Below, in pieces: positions 32,157 to 40,908 of a DNA stretch of 64,000 nucleotides. The DNA is from CAZHTS01 sp964535315. GTDB taxonomy: Bacteria; Chloroflexota; Anaerolineae; Anaerolineales; Anaerolineaceae. Where the stretch lies: the NCBI GenBank assembly GCA_964535315.1, contig CAZHTS010000002.1, positions 1 through 64,000 of the forward strand. The letters are read 5' to 3'. Numbering within the stretch: position 1 is the stretch's first letter; each line of letters starts with the position of its first letter. Under the pieces are notes generated by a model. The model saw nothing but the letters and a program-made list of their open reading frames with translations, was not told where the DNA came from and did no database searches. A program made the translations under genes and the position numbers.

Positions 32157-34973
32157 TTATTGCTGCCCCACCAGCGGAACGCTGATTTGATAATCCACCA
32201 GGATCATGGCGATGGCCACCACAGGGGGGCCATCGCCATCTGAAACCTGTAGACGGGCAGTGTGCAGACCGGCGGTGGTGAGGGTGAGCAGGGGGTCTTC
32301 GCCGCTGTAGTCGTCATAAACGCCATCCTCGTCCAGATCCCAGGCGAGGGTGCAGGGGCGGTCGACGGCGGCGCAGGCGACGCTGGCATCCAGGCGGATG
32401 CTCTGGCCGGTGTGAAGGGTGTAGGGGCCGCCGGCATCGACAACGGGAGGCACGTCTTGAACGTGGATGGTGCGGCTGTATTCACTCATCCCGCCGTCTT
32501 TGTCGAGAATCCGGCCCCGGACTGTCAGGTCGCCATCGTCGCTGCTCGGGCAATCGGTGTCCGAGGTGCGATGCCATGAATCGTAGCCGCTGCCGCAGTC
32601 AAAGGCATAGCGCAGCGAGTCCAGATCGGCGCTACCCGGATCGACCGGGGCGCTCAACGAAAGCGAAATGGTGTCGCCTTCGAGCACCGTATTGGGGGTG
32701 TTGAAGGTGGCGGTGGGGGCCACGTTTTGTGCGTTGACCTGAACGGTGGTGAAGCCTTCACCGCCCTGGGCGTCGATGATTTTTACGTTGACCGGGTATT
32801 GGCCGTTATCCGGGTAGGTGCAGGATGCGCCGGGATCGCCGGCGGGGCCAATTTCGTATTGACCGTCGTCGTCGCAGTCAAAAGCGTACGCCAGAACGTC
32901 GTTGCCCCAATCCTGTGTGGATTCTACCGTGATGGGGATCGGACTGCCCTCGTTGCCGGTGGGGGCGCCGGCTGTACCTTCCGAGGGGTGTAGATCCAGG
33001 CGGGTAGGGGCGCTGTTCTGGCACAGCCCGCGGGCGACGAGCCTGCCGTTCAGTAAAAGCGAGACCATGTCTCCTGGCTGTACGCCCTCTCTTTGGGGTG
33101 TGCCGCCGTCGTCCTGGGGGATATCGATGGCATACCACAGCGGGGCACCGGCTACGATCTCGGTGACAAAGCGCCCCGGCGTATTGGGCACCTCGACTTC
33201 GAGGGTATCACCGGCGATGGGCGGGCCGTTCAGCAGGTGGACGTCGCCGTAGAGCGGGCAGGGTGAGATCTCCTGGATGGGATCGTTATCCACGGCGTCG
33301 TTGTTTTCGGGGTAGAGGTCGGTGTAAACCGTGGGCGGGGTGATGGTGGCCGGGGTGATCACTGCGCCGGTGGCGGCGGGGGCGACCCGTACCCGGGCGT
33401 GATATACCAGTGCGCTGTTGGCCGGCAGGCTGAGATCTTCCTGGATGTTGCCGTTGCCGTCGGCGTGAGGGCAGACCGCTCCGCCGCTGTCGCTACAGCT
33501 CCAGGCAACGTTGACCAACGTCGCCGGGAAGATGCTGCTGAGGTTGACGCCGGTGACGGCGTCTGGGCCCTGGTTGGCGGCGGTGAGGGTGTATTCGAGC
33601 GCCCGGCCGCGCCGCGTTTGTGACTGGTTATCGGTCAGGGTGACGGTCAGGTCGGCGAGGGGTTGGTCGCTGTCGGTGGCAAAAGACCAGACCGGGCCGA
33701 CGGTGGTGCTTTGCCCATCGCTGATGGTGACGTACCATTCGTATTCGCTGTTTTCGGCCAGGTTGCCCCACACGAAGTGCACGTTTTCGGCGGAGGTTAC
33801 GCCGGTTTGTTGTCCCAGGCGTACGTAGGGCAGGTTCAGGTCGAGTGGCAGGGTGAACTCGCTGCGGGCGTCGACCTCGTACTGGTCGAGGGTGGGCGAA
33901 TAGGTTTTGACCAGAATCTGATCGCTTTCGGGCAGCAGTTCCATGATGCGCAGAAAGCCGTTGCCGCCCAGCGTGTAATTCTGGTAATCGGCCAGCAGGG
34001 TGTGGATGGTGCGGCCCTCGAAGGTGTCGCTGCGGCGGCCTTCGCCGGCGACGTGCCCGCACAGCATCAGGATCAGGTTGGGTTGGTCCTTGAGGCCATC
34101 GTAAACCGCCTGGCCCTGAGTGGACCAATCGCCGGCGGTGTTAATCAGCGAGTGGGTGGTAAGGATGCCCAGGCGTTCGGGGTAAGCCTGTAAGACGCCT
34201 TCGGCCCAATCGATCACGGCGGCGTCGGGGCTGATGTCGTATTCCAGAAAGATGGCGACGAAATCCAACCCGCCGGCGCTAAAGAGGATGTAGAAATTGT
34301 CGTTGTTGCTGCCGTAGTGATCGCCGTAATAGGGCCGCCCGGAAAAGTTGGCCACGCCGAAATAGGTGTTGAAATTTACCGTGGAGCCGTCGGCGTCGCC
34401 GTGGGGGGTCTGATCGTGATTGCCGATGGACAGTCCGTACGGCAGTTCTTCGCCGAGAATGGACATGGCGGCGTTGGCGGCGGCCCATTGGGTGGTGTTG
34501 CTGCCGGTGTGAACGACATCGCCCATGTGGAAGACGGCGGCGATGTTGCGTTCCTGGCGCTGGTCGACGATCCACTGCGTCTGGGCGTTGAAGGTCTCGG
34601 GATACGAAGCGGAGTAATATTGGGTATCGGGCAGGGAGATGAGGGTGAACGAGCCGGCGCCGCTGTACTTGCGCCGGCCGTACCAGGTGACCGTCAGTGG
34701 GTCGCCGTCCGGGTCGGACACGTGTGTAGCCAGCGAGAGCGCCAGGGGGAGCCCACTGGCGCCGTCGGGCGGCGAGAGCAGTGCGGGTTGGGCGGGGGCC
34801 TGATTTGCGGCGGCAGCGTTGGCGAGCCGCAGGGCAGGGGTGGGCGCGGGGGCTGTGATCTTGAGCGGAACGGGAATGGGCCGCGGTTGGGCAGGGGGCA
34901 GGCCGGGTGACAACAGGCCCAGACAACAAAACAGGCGGATCGCCTGCTTCCACAGAAAGGTAGTCGAAGTCAT
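32157..34973 (-). CDS. secreted calcineurin-like metallophosphoesterase with DUF11 and PKD domains
   Basis: The 938-aa protein has an N-terminal signal peptide (about residues 1-28). A metallophosphoesterase domain occupies about residues 110-370 with the metal/active-site motifs PDTQYY, GDVVHTG, GNHD, THS and GHVAGEG in order. A DUF11-type domain follows at about residues 440-560, and PKD-like beta-sandwich domains make up the C-terminal third (DPGSADLDSLRYAFDCG and LAWDLDEDGVYDDY). Such large exoenzymes act on organic phosphate esters or nucleotides outside the cell. No anchor motif is seen. The start has an AAGGAATAGG site. It is convergent with the HEAT gene, 4 bases apart. Confidence 0.88.
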   Translation of the reverse strand: MTSTTFLWKQAIRLFCCLGLLSPGLPPAQPRPIPVPLKITAPAPTPALRLANAAAANQAPAQPALLSPPDGASGLPLALSLATHVSDPDGDPLTVTWYGRRKYSGAGSFTLISLPDTQYYSASYPETFNAQTQWIVDQRQERNIAAVFHMGDVVHTGSNTTQWAAANAAMSILGEELPYGLSIGNHDQTPHGDADGSTVNFNTYFGVANFSGRPYYGDHYGSNNDNFYILFSAGGLDFVAIFLEYDISPDAAVIDWAEGVLQAYPERLGILTTHSLINTAGDWSTQGQAVYDGLKDQPNLILMLCGHVAGEGRRSDTFEGRTIHTLLADYQNYTLGGNGFLRIMELLPESDQILVKTYSPTLDQYEVDARSEFTLPLDLNLPYVRLGQQTGVTSAENVHFVWGNLAENSEYEWYVTISDGQSTTVGPVWSFATDSDQPLADLTVTLTDNQSQTRRGRALEYTLTAANQGPDAVTGVNLSSIFPATLVNVAWSCSDSGGAVCPHADGNGNIQEDLSLPANSALVYHARVRVAPAATGAVITPATITPPTVYTDLYPENNDAVDNDPIQEISPCPLYGDVHLLNGPPIAGDTLEVEVPNTPGRFVTEIVAGAPLWYAIDIPQDDGGTPQREGVQPGDMVSLLLNGRLVARGLCQNSAPTRLDLHPSEGTAGAPTGNEGSPIPITVESTQDWGNDVLAYAFDCDDDGQYEIGPAGDPGASCTYPDNGQYPVNVKIIDAQGGEGFTTVQVNAQNVAPTATFNTPNTVLEGDTISLSLSAPVDPGSADLDSLRYAFDCGSGYDSWHRTSDTDCPSSDDGDLTVRGRILDKDGGMSEYSRTIHVQDVPPVVDAGGPYTLHTGQSIRLDASVACAAVDRPCTLAWDLDEDGVYDDYSGEDPLLTLTTAGLHTARLQVSDGDGPPVVAIAMILVDYQISVPLVGQQ

Positions 34974-35165
34974 GTCCTATTCCTTTCTTGCATAGCACCG
35001 TGATCAAGCGGTTTTCCGGTACCTCTAAGGTCAGGTCATTCTTCGGGATACGCGTTTACACTCTACCCTGAAATGGTTGGCTAAGTTTTTATGATCGCTA
35101 AGAAAAAAGCACGTGATTGGCCCCTCTGGATTACATGTTCGACGTTTCCCGTCGCAAGGGACGGG

Positions 35166-35171
35166 TATAAT
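35166..35171 (+). promoter_or_regulatory. -10 box in the 34974-35231 gap
   Basis: TATAAT follows a small hairpin (CCCGTC and GACGGG). It precedes the peptidase-like gene by about 65 bases. The rest of the 258-base gap shows no gene. Confidence 0.4.
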
Positions 35172-35231
35172 GGGATGAGCAGGCAGGCGGCGGAGGATAA
35201 GATCTATTTTTCATTATAGCACGGAGGCGAG

Positions 35232-36068
35232 GTGTATATGTGCGCTGAATTTGCGGGTTTCATCCAGAATGCTGTGGGTTGGTCTCAGGCGCAATTGGGG
35301 AGGCGAGACTATCCGTTCCGGTGTCTGGCGTTTGTCGAAGACGCCTACGAGCAGAGCAACTGTGTGGAAATCTTCGGCGGCGACAGCGCCTGGGAGTCGG
35401 CGCAGCAATACGCCGCAGCGGAGAACCTTGTCGCCGAGCCGCCGTGGGGGGCCTTTGTCTTTTATGATTGTTGCGGCCCGCTGAATGGCGTGGTGAAGAA
35501 TTGGGGGCACGTTGGTTTGCACATCGGCGGGGGGCAGGTGGTGCACGCCTGGGATGTGGTACGGGTGGACGATTACCGGGCCGTACAGTACCTGGACGCG
35601 GCCCCTGGCTGGGAAAAACCGGTTTATTGCGGTTGGGCGCCGGTAGAGCGCATCTTTCAAGGCTATCGCCGGCGCAACGACCGGCTGGTGGCGCGTTTCT
35701 GGCAGTGTTTGAGTGAGCTGGATTTTGAGGGCGCCGGCGCCTTGCTGGGTGAAGCGTACGTGGGCGAGTATCCACAAACCGGCGAGCGTATCTGTGGACG
35801 GGGCAATTTTGTGGCGCTCAACGCCCATTATCCGGGGCGCTGGCAGATCGATGTGCTGCGTCTGGTGACGCAGGGCGATTGGGTGACGAGTGAGGTGCGC
35901 ATGATCAACCGCGCGGCGCCCGGCGACCCGGCGGTTACGGCGGTTTCCTTCTTTGAGGTGCGCGATGGCAGGATTGTGTACGAGCGCGATTTCTGGCCCG
36001 ATCCCTACCCGGCCCCGGCCTGGCGGGCGCAGTGGGTGACGGCGATGGACGACGACAGCAAAGGTTAA
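35232..36068 (+). CDS. NlpC/P60-like domain fused to an NTF2/SnoaL-like domain
   Basis: The protein is 276-278 aa, starting at GTG 35232 or ATG 35238 (GGAGG lies upstream; both are possible). The N-terminal half resembles an NlpC/P60 or CHAP-type cysteine peptidase: YPFRCLAFVEDAYE with a Cys, then NWGHVGLHIGGGQVVHAWD with the histidine. The C-terminal half (about residues 150-275) is an NTF2/SnoaL-like fold: RLVARFWQCLSELDFEGAGALL and AVSFFEVRDGRIVYERDFWPDP. There is no signal peptide, so it is probably cytoplasmic, unusual for a wall hydrolase. Function is unknown; amidase or toxin-like activity is possible. Confidence 0.6.
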   Translation: MYMCAEFAGFIQNAVGWSQAQLGRRDYPFRCLAFVEDAYEQSNCVEIFGGDSAWESAQQYAAAENLVAEPPWGAFVFYDCCGPLNGVVKNWGHVGLHIGGGQVVHAWDVVRVDDYRAVQYLDAAPGWEKPVYCGWAPVERIFQGYRRRNDRLVARFWQCLSELDFEGAGALLGEAYVGEYPQTGERICGRGNFVALNAHYPGRWQIDVLRLVTQGDWVTSEVRMINRAAPGDPAVTAVSFFEVRDGRIVYERDFWPDPYPAPAWRAQWVTAMDDDSKG

Positions 36069-36082
36069 AGTTGAGGATAGCG

Positions 36083-36850
36083 ATGCAAAATCAGTTTATA
36101 CTGACCCCGTTCTTTCTGGATCGTTACTCGGCGTTGCTGGAGGAAGTGTTGCAACCCGGCTGGACGCTCAATCGTGCGGAACTACCCGAGGCGGGCGAGC
36201 AGCAGCACAAGATGTCTGCTTACCAGCATCCGCTGGCGGACTTTGTGGCCGGCTGTGCGGGGCGTGGGGTGCGCCCGGTGAGTGTGGCCGGCGATTGCTG
36301 TACGGCGATCGCTTTCCTGGCCGGGCTGCAGCGCGCCGGCCTGGAGCCGCAGTTGATCTGGCTGGATGCGCACGGCGATTTCAATACCTGGGAGACGACC
36401 CACAGCGGTTTCCTGGGCGGTATGCCGCTGGCGATGATGGTGGGGCGCGGCGAACAAACCCTGATGCAGGCAGTCGGGGCGCGGCCGCTGGCCGAGACGG
36501 ACGTCATCCTGTGCGATGGGCGCGACTTGGACGACGAGGAGCGGCTGGCGTTGGCGGCTTCGCGGGTGACGCACCTGCATTCGCCGGTGGATTTGCTGGC
36601 GCACCCGGCGCTGGATCGTCCGTTGTATATCCACTTTGACGTGGACATTATCAACCCCAACGACGCCCCGGCGATGAGCTACCAGACGCCGGGCGGCCCG
36701 GCGGCGGACGAATTGAGCGCTTGCTTCCGCAGCCTGGCCGTCACCCGGCGCATCGTGGGGGTGTCGCTTTCGACCTGGAACCCGACCCTGGATAGCGACA
36801 AGCGCAGCCGCGAAGTGTGCATGGCGCTGCTCAGCGATCTGGTGGATTAG
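36083..36850 (+). CDS. arginase-family protein with altered metal site
   Basis: The 255-aa protein has the ureohydrolase fold. DAHGDFN (Asp95, His97, Asp99) and DVDIINP (Asp186, Asp188) supply five of the six dimanganese ligands. The first motif, normally GGDHS, reads AGDCC, so the first metal His is a Cys (about residue 72). The loop THSGFLGGMPLAMM is retained. Activity on arginine, agmatine or a related guanidine is therefore uncertain. It ends 4 bases inside the convergent DDAH gene, suggesting linked guanidine metabolism. Confidence 0.75.
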   Translation: MQNQFILTPFFLDRYSALLEEVLQPGWTLNRAELPEAGEQQHKMSAYQHPLADFVAGCAGRGVRPVSVAGDCCTAIAFLAGLQRAGLEPQLIWLDAHGDFNTWETTHSGFLGGMPLAMMVGRGEQTLMQAVGARPLAETDVILCDGRDLDDEERLALAASRVTHLHSPVDLLAHPALDRPLYIHFDVDIINPNDAPAMSYQTPGGPAADELSACFRSLAVTRRIVGVSLSTWNPTLDSDKRSREVCMALLSDLVD

Positions 36851-37605
36851 AAACGGAGCGACATGCAGCTCAGGCCGCCGTCCATTTTGCGCGCCTCGCT
36901 GACGTCTACCTCGATGATGCGCAGCCCCAGCGGTTCGAGCTTGCGCCGGGTGCGGGGAAAGCCGGACGGGAGGAGCAGGCAGTCGTTGATCCACAGCGAG
37001 TTGCCGGCGTATTCTTCTTCGGCATCCAGGACGATCTTTTCGTAGGCGGCGAACTCGGGGCGCTGCGCCAGGTCGGCGCTGATGAGCAGGGTCTGATTGC
37101 CCATATAGGCCACGCTGGATTTCAGGTGCAGGCCGGCCAGCACGGGGACGGCCGTCCAGGTCAGTCCCTGCTGGCTGAGAATCTGGCCCAATTGTTCGGC
37201 GCCCTGGCGGTTGGTGCGTTCGCTCAGGCCGATGAAGAAATGCTGCCCGGCTTCCAGTACGTCGCCGCCGTCCAGCGTTGCGGGCGGTTGGATGTGCTGG
37301 ATGGGGCGCATGGCGGACAGCACGGGCTGAATGGCGGCGGTTTCGCCGCGGCGGGCGGCGGCGCCGGGGTGGGTGATGACTGCCGCTTGCGGGGTCATCA
37401 CGGCGGCGTCTTCGACGAAATAAGCGTCGGGGTAACCCGGCAGGGCTTCCAACGTCACGACCTCCAGGCCAAGCGAACGCAGCAGGTCGCAGTACGCCTG
37501 GTGTTGGCGCAGCATCAGGGCATAATCCGGTTTGCCCAGGGTAGAAGTGGTAATGCCGGCGGCAAAGTCCGGGCCGGGGGTGCGGGTGATGGCGTGTTGA
37601 AACAT
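36847..37605 (-). CDS. N(G),N(G)-dimethylarginine dimethylaminohydrolase-like (DDAH/arginine deiminase)
   Basis: The 252-aa protein is in the pentein (guanidine-modifying) superfamily. It has DAYFVEDAAV near residues 58-67, GGDVLEAGQHFFIGLSERTN, HLKSSVAY (catalytic His) and the C-terminal GGLSCMSLRF with the nucleophilic Cys at about residue 247. The ending and length match DDAH better than full-length arginine deiminase. The reaction would be methylarginine to citrulline plus methylamine. Start 37605 has GGAGG at about 7 bases upstream. Extended -10 TGGCATAAT lies upstream on the minus strand. Confidence 0.82.
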   Translation of the reverse strand: MFQHAITRTPGPDFAAGITTSTLGKPDYALMLRQHQAYCDLLRSLGLEVVTLEALPGYPDAYFVEDAAVMTPQAAVITHPGAAARRGETAAIQPVLSAMRPIQHIQPPATLDGGDVLEAGQHFFIGLSERTNRQGAEQLGQILSQQGLTWTAVPVLAGLHLKSSVAYMGNQTLLISADLAQRPEFAAYEKIVLDAEEEYAGNSLWINDCLLLPSGFPRTRRKLEPLGLRIIEVDVSEARKMDGGLSCMSLRF

Positions 37606-37705
37606 GACTGGCCTCCAGTGGGTGGGAATGGTTTGTATTATGCCATAGATTGTGGTTGGGCCGGTATCATCGTGATCGATTGTGCGTGTGGGCTTGGAGG
37701 AAAAT

Positions 37706-38575
37706 ATGACCGATGTCTTTAAGCGCAAGGTGGAAGAACAGATCGAGCGGCTGCGCCGGCAGTCGTATCGCAGCATCGAGGACGATGTGACGCGTAAACG
37801 CCTGGCCTGGTTTGAGCAGCGCCCTGCGGAGCGGCAAACGCCCGTTTCGCCGCGGCGGGCGTACGAAGTGCTTTTTGGTGAATACATGGGGCTTGCTCTG
37901 GCGGATCTGCCGGTCGTGCGCGAGACGGAGGACGAGATTGTGTGGCGGTCGCAGAACCCGTGTCCGACGCTGGAAGCCTGCCAGGCGTTGGGGCTGGATA
38001 CGCGGCGGGTGTGCCGGGCGGCGTACGAGAAATCGACCCAGGCTTTTGTATCGCAGCTCGACCCACAGCTGCGTTTTCTGCGCAGCTACGAGGAAATCCG
38101 GCCTTACGCCGGGTACTGCCTGGAACGGATCGTACGGGTGGATTTTGCTGCAAAGATGGCGCTGGCGGTCGAGGAAGCCAGGATCTCACGCCAGGAGGGC
38201 AACAAGGGTTACGGGGCGGTGGTGGTACGCGGCGAGCGTATTCTGGGGCTGGCGCACGATACCGCGGTAACCGCACGGGACCCCAGCCTGCACGCCGAGG
38301 TCAACGCCATTCGCCAGGCGGTGCGTGCTGCCGGCGAGACTGACCTGAGTGGTGCGATTCTCTTTTCGACCTGCGAACCCTGCCCGATGTGCTCGTCGCT
38401 GGGGGTGTGGGCCAACCTGAGCGCTGTGGTTTATGGGGTCTCGATTGCAGAGACGGCGGCCCTGGGCAAGGCGCGCATCCAGGTGCCGGCGGGTGAGATC
38501 GCTGCCCGTTCACCGGTAAGGATGGAGGTGATCGGTGGCATACTGGCCGGCGCGTGCCGCAGTCTGTATGAATAG
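37706..38575 (+). CDS. deaminase with an ATC-hydrolase-like N-terminal domain
   Basis: The 289-aa protein has two parts. Residues 1-145 resemble the L-2-amino-thiazoline-4-carboxylic acid hydrolase-like domain (PCPTLEACQALGLDTRRVCRAAYE, then LRFLRSYEEIRPYAGYCLERI). Residues 145-289 are a CDA-fold nucleoside/guanine deaminase with the zinc site HAEVNA (His196, Glu198) and PCxxC (CEPCPMCS, Cys226 and Cys229). The deaminase part keeps all catalytic residues. The GGAGG site at 37696-37701 supports the ATG at 37706. The fusion is unusual; the substrate is unknown. Confidence 0.72.
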   Translation: MTDVFKRKVEEQIERLRRQSYRSIEDDVTRKRLAWFEQRPAERQTPVSPRRAYEVLFGEYMGLALADLPVVRETEDEIVWRSQNPCPTLEACQALGLDTRRVCRAAYEKSTQAFVSQLDPQLRFLRSYEEIRPYAGYCLERIVRVDFAAKMALAVEEARISRQEGNKGYGAVVVRGERILGLAHDTAVTARDPSLHAEVNAIRQAVRAAGETDLSGAILFSTCEPCPMCSSLGVWANLSAVVYGVSIAETAALGKARIQVPAGEIAARSPVRMEVIGGILAGACRSLYE

Positions 38576-38590
38576 TTGCTTTTTAAACCC

Positions 38591-38619
38591 TGGACAAGCT
38601 GCACCGACCGTGCTAAAAT
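38591..38619 (+). promoter_or_regulatory. promoter of tRNA-Gln
   Basis: TGGACA and TAAAAT are 17 bases apart, and the -10 is also preceded by TGC. It ends 20 bases before the tRNA. Confidence 0.65.
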
Positions 38620-38639
38620 AGGGCACGTAACAAAAGCAG

Positions 38640-38710
<71 letters not shown>

Positions 38711-38718
38711 CTACTGAC

Positions 38719-38750
38719 AAGGCACCCCGAGATCAACGAAGGGTGCCTTC
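38719..38750 (+). terminator. hairpin between tRNA-Gln and glnS
   Basis: A 9-bp stem (AAGGCACCC with GGGTGCCTT) closes 13 bases and is followed by CTCTATTCCCT. It probably ends the tRNA transcript or tunes read-through to glnS. Confidence 0.55.
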
Positions 38751-38775
38751 TCTATTCCCTCCAGGAGCAAGTAAA

Positions 38776-40464
38776 ATGACGAACGATCCTGCATCTGGTT
38801 CCAGTAATTTTATTCGTGAAGCGGTCGAAGAGGACCTGCGATCGGGCAGGTTCGATCACGTGCAGACCCGTTTCCCACCGGAACCCAACGGCTATTTGCA
38901 CATCGGGCACGCCAAGGCGATCTGCATTGATTTTGGCACCGCCCAGGCCTTTGGCGGCAAGTGCAACCTGCGTTTCGACGACACCAACCCGGTGAAAGAG
39001 GACGTCGAGTACGTCGATGCTATCAAAGAAGACATTCACTGGCTGGGTTTCGATTGGGAGGAGCGCGAGTTTTATGCCTCGGATTATTTCGAGCAGCTTT
39101 ACCAGTTTGCCGTGCAGTTGATCCGTAAAGGCAAGGCGTACGTGGACGATTTGAGCCCCGACCAGATTCGCGAATACCGCGGCACGCTGACCGAGCCGGG
39201 CAAGGAGAGCCCGTACCGCAATCGTTCGGTCGAAGAGAACCTGGATTTGTTCGAGCGCATGCGTCAGGGCGAGTTCCCGGATGGGGCGCGGGTGCTGCGC
39301 GCCAAAATCGATATGGCTGCCAGCAATATCAATTTGCGCGACCCGGTCATGTACCGCATTATTCACGCCCACCATCATCGCACCGGCGATGCGTGGTGCA
39401 TTTACCCGATGTATGACTTTGCCCACGGTCAATCCGATTCGATCGAAGGCGTTACCCATTCGTTGTGCGACCTGGCGTATGAGGATCATCGCCCGCTGTA
39501 CAACTGGTTCCTGGATGAACTGGATATTTTCCGCACCCGGCAGATCGAGTTTGCCCGCCTGAACGTGACCTACACCATCCTGAGCAAGCGTTATCTCAAG
39601 CAACTGGTGGACGGCGGGCATGTCAGCGGCTGGAACGATCCGCGCATGCCCACCCTGTGCGGGATGCGCCGGCGCGGTTACCCGGCCGAATCGGTGCGCG
39701 GTTTTATCGATGCGGTGGGGGTGGCCAAGAAAGATAATCTGGTCGATATTTCGCTGCTCGAGCACCTGGTGCGCGAAAACCTGAATCTGAACGCGCCGCG
39801 GGTGATGGGGGTGCTCAACCCGGTCAAGGTGATCATCACCAATTACCCCGAGGGGCAGGTGGAGGAGTTTGAGGCGCTCAATAACCCCGAAAATCCCGAA
39901 GCCGGGACGCGCAAGCTGCCCTTCAGCCGGGAACTGTACATCGAGCAGGACGATTTCCGCGAGGAGCCGCCGCCCAAGTATTTCCGCCTGGCGCCGGGGC
40001 GCGAGGTGCGTTTGCGCTATGGTTATATCATCAAGTGTGAGGATTTCGTCAAGAACCCGCAGACGGGAGAGATCGAGGAGATTCACTGCACCTACGATCC
40101 GCAGACGCGCGGCGGGTATGCGCCCGACGGGCGCAAGGTGCAGGGCACCATTCACTGGGTCGCGGCGCAGTTTGCGTTGGAGGCCGAGGTGCGCATGTAC
40201 GACCGGCTCTTCACGTTGATGAACCCGGCCAAGATGGACGAGGACAAGAGCTTCCTGGATTACGTCAACCCCGATTCGCTCAAGGTGCTGGCGGCGAAGG
40301 TGGAGGCCAGCCTGGCGGAGACGAAACCGGGCGACCGCTATCAGTTCGAGCGCAAGGGCTTCTTCTGCACCGACCTCGATTCGAGCACCGGGCGGCTGGT
40401 GTTCAACCTGACTGTGCCGCTGCGGGACAGTTGGGCCAAGATCGAAGGCGAACGCAAGAAGTAG
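38776..40464 (+). CDS. glnS: glutaminyl-tRNA synthetase
   Basis: The 562-aa class Ib synthetase charges tRNA-Gln with glutamine. It has the HIGH motif PEPNGYLHIGHAKAI at about residues 35-49, the KMSKS-like loop ILSKRYLKQLV at about residues 270-280, and the C-terminal beta-barrel anticodon-binding domains. The ATG at 38776 follows an AGGAG site; extra upstream residues would enter the tRNA hairpin region. Its neighbour is a tRNA-Gln gene. This gene supports direct charging of Gln rather than only the GatCAB route. Confidence 0.95.
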   Translation: MTNDPASGSSNFIREAVEEDLRSGRFDHVQTRFPPEPNGYLHIGHAKAICIDFGTAQAFGGKCNLRFDDTNPVKEDVEYVDAIKEDIHWLGFDWEEREFYASDYFEQLYQFAVQLIRKGKAYVDDLSPDQIREYRGTLTEPGKESPYRNRSVEENLDLFERMRQGEFPDGARVLRAKIDMAASNINLRDPVMYRIIHAHHHRTGDAWCIYPMYDFAHGQSDSIEGVTHSLCDLAYEDHRPLYNWFLDELDIFRTRQIEFARLNVTYTILSKRYLKQLVDGGHVSGWNDPRMPTLCGMRRRGYPAESVRGFIDAVGVAKKDNLVDISLLEHLVRENLNLNAPRVMGVLNPVKVIITNYPEGQVEEFEALNNPENPEAGTRKLPFSRELYIEQDDFREEPPPKYFRLAPGREVRLRYGYIIKCEDFVKNPQTGEIEEIHCTYDPQTRGGYAPDGRKVQGTIHWVAAQFALEAEVRMYDRLFTLMNPAKMDEDKSFLDYVNPDSLKVLAAKVEASLAETKPGDRYQFERKGFFCTDLDSSTGRLVFNLTVPLRDSWAKIEGERKK

Positions 40465-40484
40465 GTTTTTCTGATCTACAGTAG

Positions 40485-40505
40485 GGGCGGGTCTGAGACC
40501 CGCCC
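40485..40505. repeat. intergenic palindrome A
   Basis: A perfect 9-bp stem (GGGCGGGTC with its complement) has a TGA loop. It is the first of a family of GC-rich palindromes also at 40596-40616 and 47539-47568. Confidence 0.6.
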
Positions 40506-40546
40506 GGATGGGCCCGGGCGGTGTGGCTCCGCTCTCGGGCGTGGCA

Positions 40547-40590
40547 TGTGGTCGCGGGCTGCGTTGTTGCCGGCGGGTTGGCCGGCGGTC
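40547..40590. repeat. 44-base direct repeat, copy 1
   Basis: Nearly identical to 40800-40843 over 44 bases, with a few differences around base 31. The two copies are about 210 bases apart. Confidence 0.65.
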
Positions 40591-40595
40591 GGGGA

Positions 40596-40616
40596 GGGCG
40601 AGGGTGAACCTCGCCC
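40596..40616. repeat. intergenic palindrome B
   Basis: An 8-bp stem (GGGCGAGG with CCTCGCCC) has a 5-base loop and is followed by GTAC. Confidence 0.6.
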
Positions 40617-40665
40617 GTACAGGCAGAAGCGACGGCAGAGGCGAGGCGGTATCGATGGCCGGCCA

Positions 40666-40687
40666 AAAGGCTTAACGCTAAGGCGCA
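40666..40687. repeat. 22-base dispersed repeat, copy 2
   Basis: Identical over 22 bases to 15722-15743 and, like that copy, followed by CAGAGG/CAAAG-type short repeats. Confidence 0.6.
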
Positions 40688-40799
40688 GAGGTGCAAAGAG
40701 AACCTTTTCGGTCTGAAACGCCGGCATTGCCGGTCGATAGCCCGGAAGCGCCCCACGCTGCTTTTCATCCTGCATATCCTGCTCATCCTGTTTATGGTC

Positions 40800-40843
40800 T
40801 GTGGTCGCGGGCTGCGTTGTTGCCGGCGAGATGGCCGGCGGTC
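40800..40843. repeat. 44-base direct repeat, copy 2
   Basis: Second copy of the repeat at 40547-40590. Confidence 0.65.
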
Positions 40844-40908
40844 ATGGGGGACTCCGTGGTTTGAAAAGCAACCGGCGCAGGGTTACCGCGCCGGTCGGAA
40901 TGGCTTTA

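Larger units (their letters stand above)
40465..40908. repeat. intergenic repeat-rich region
   Basis: No gene is seen in this 444-base gap. It holds two palindromes (40485-40505 and 40596-40616), a near-perfect 44-base direct repeat (40547-40590 and 40800-40843), the second copy of the 22-base repeat (40666-40687) and a short CATCCTG-type repeat around 40765-40790. The pieces look like decayed dispersed repeats. Confidence 0.7.
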
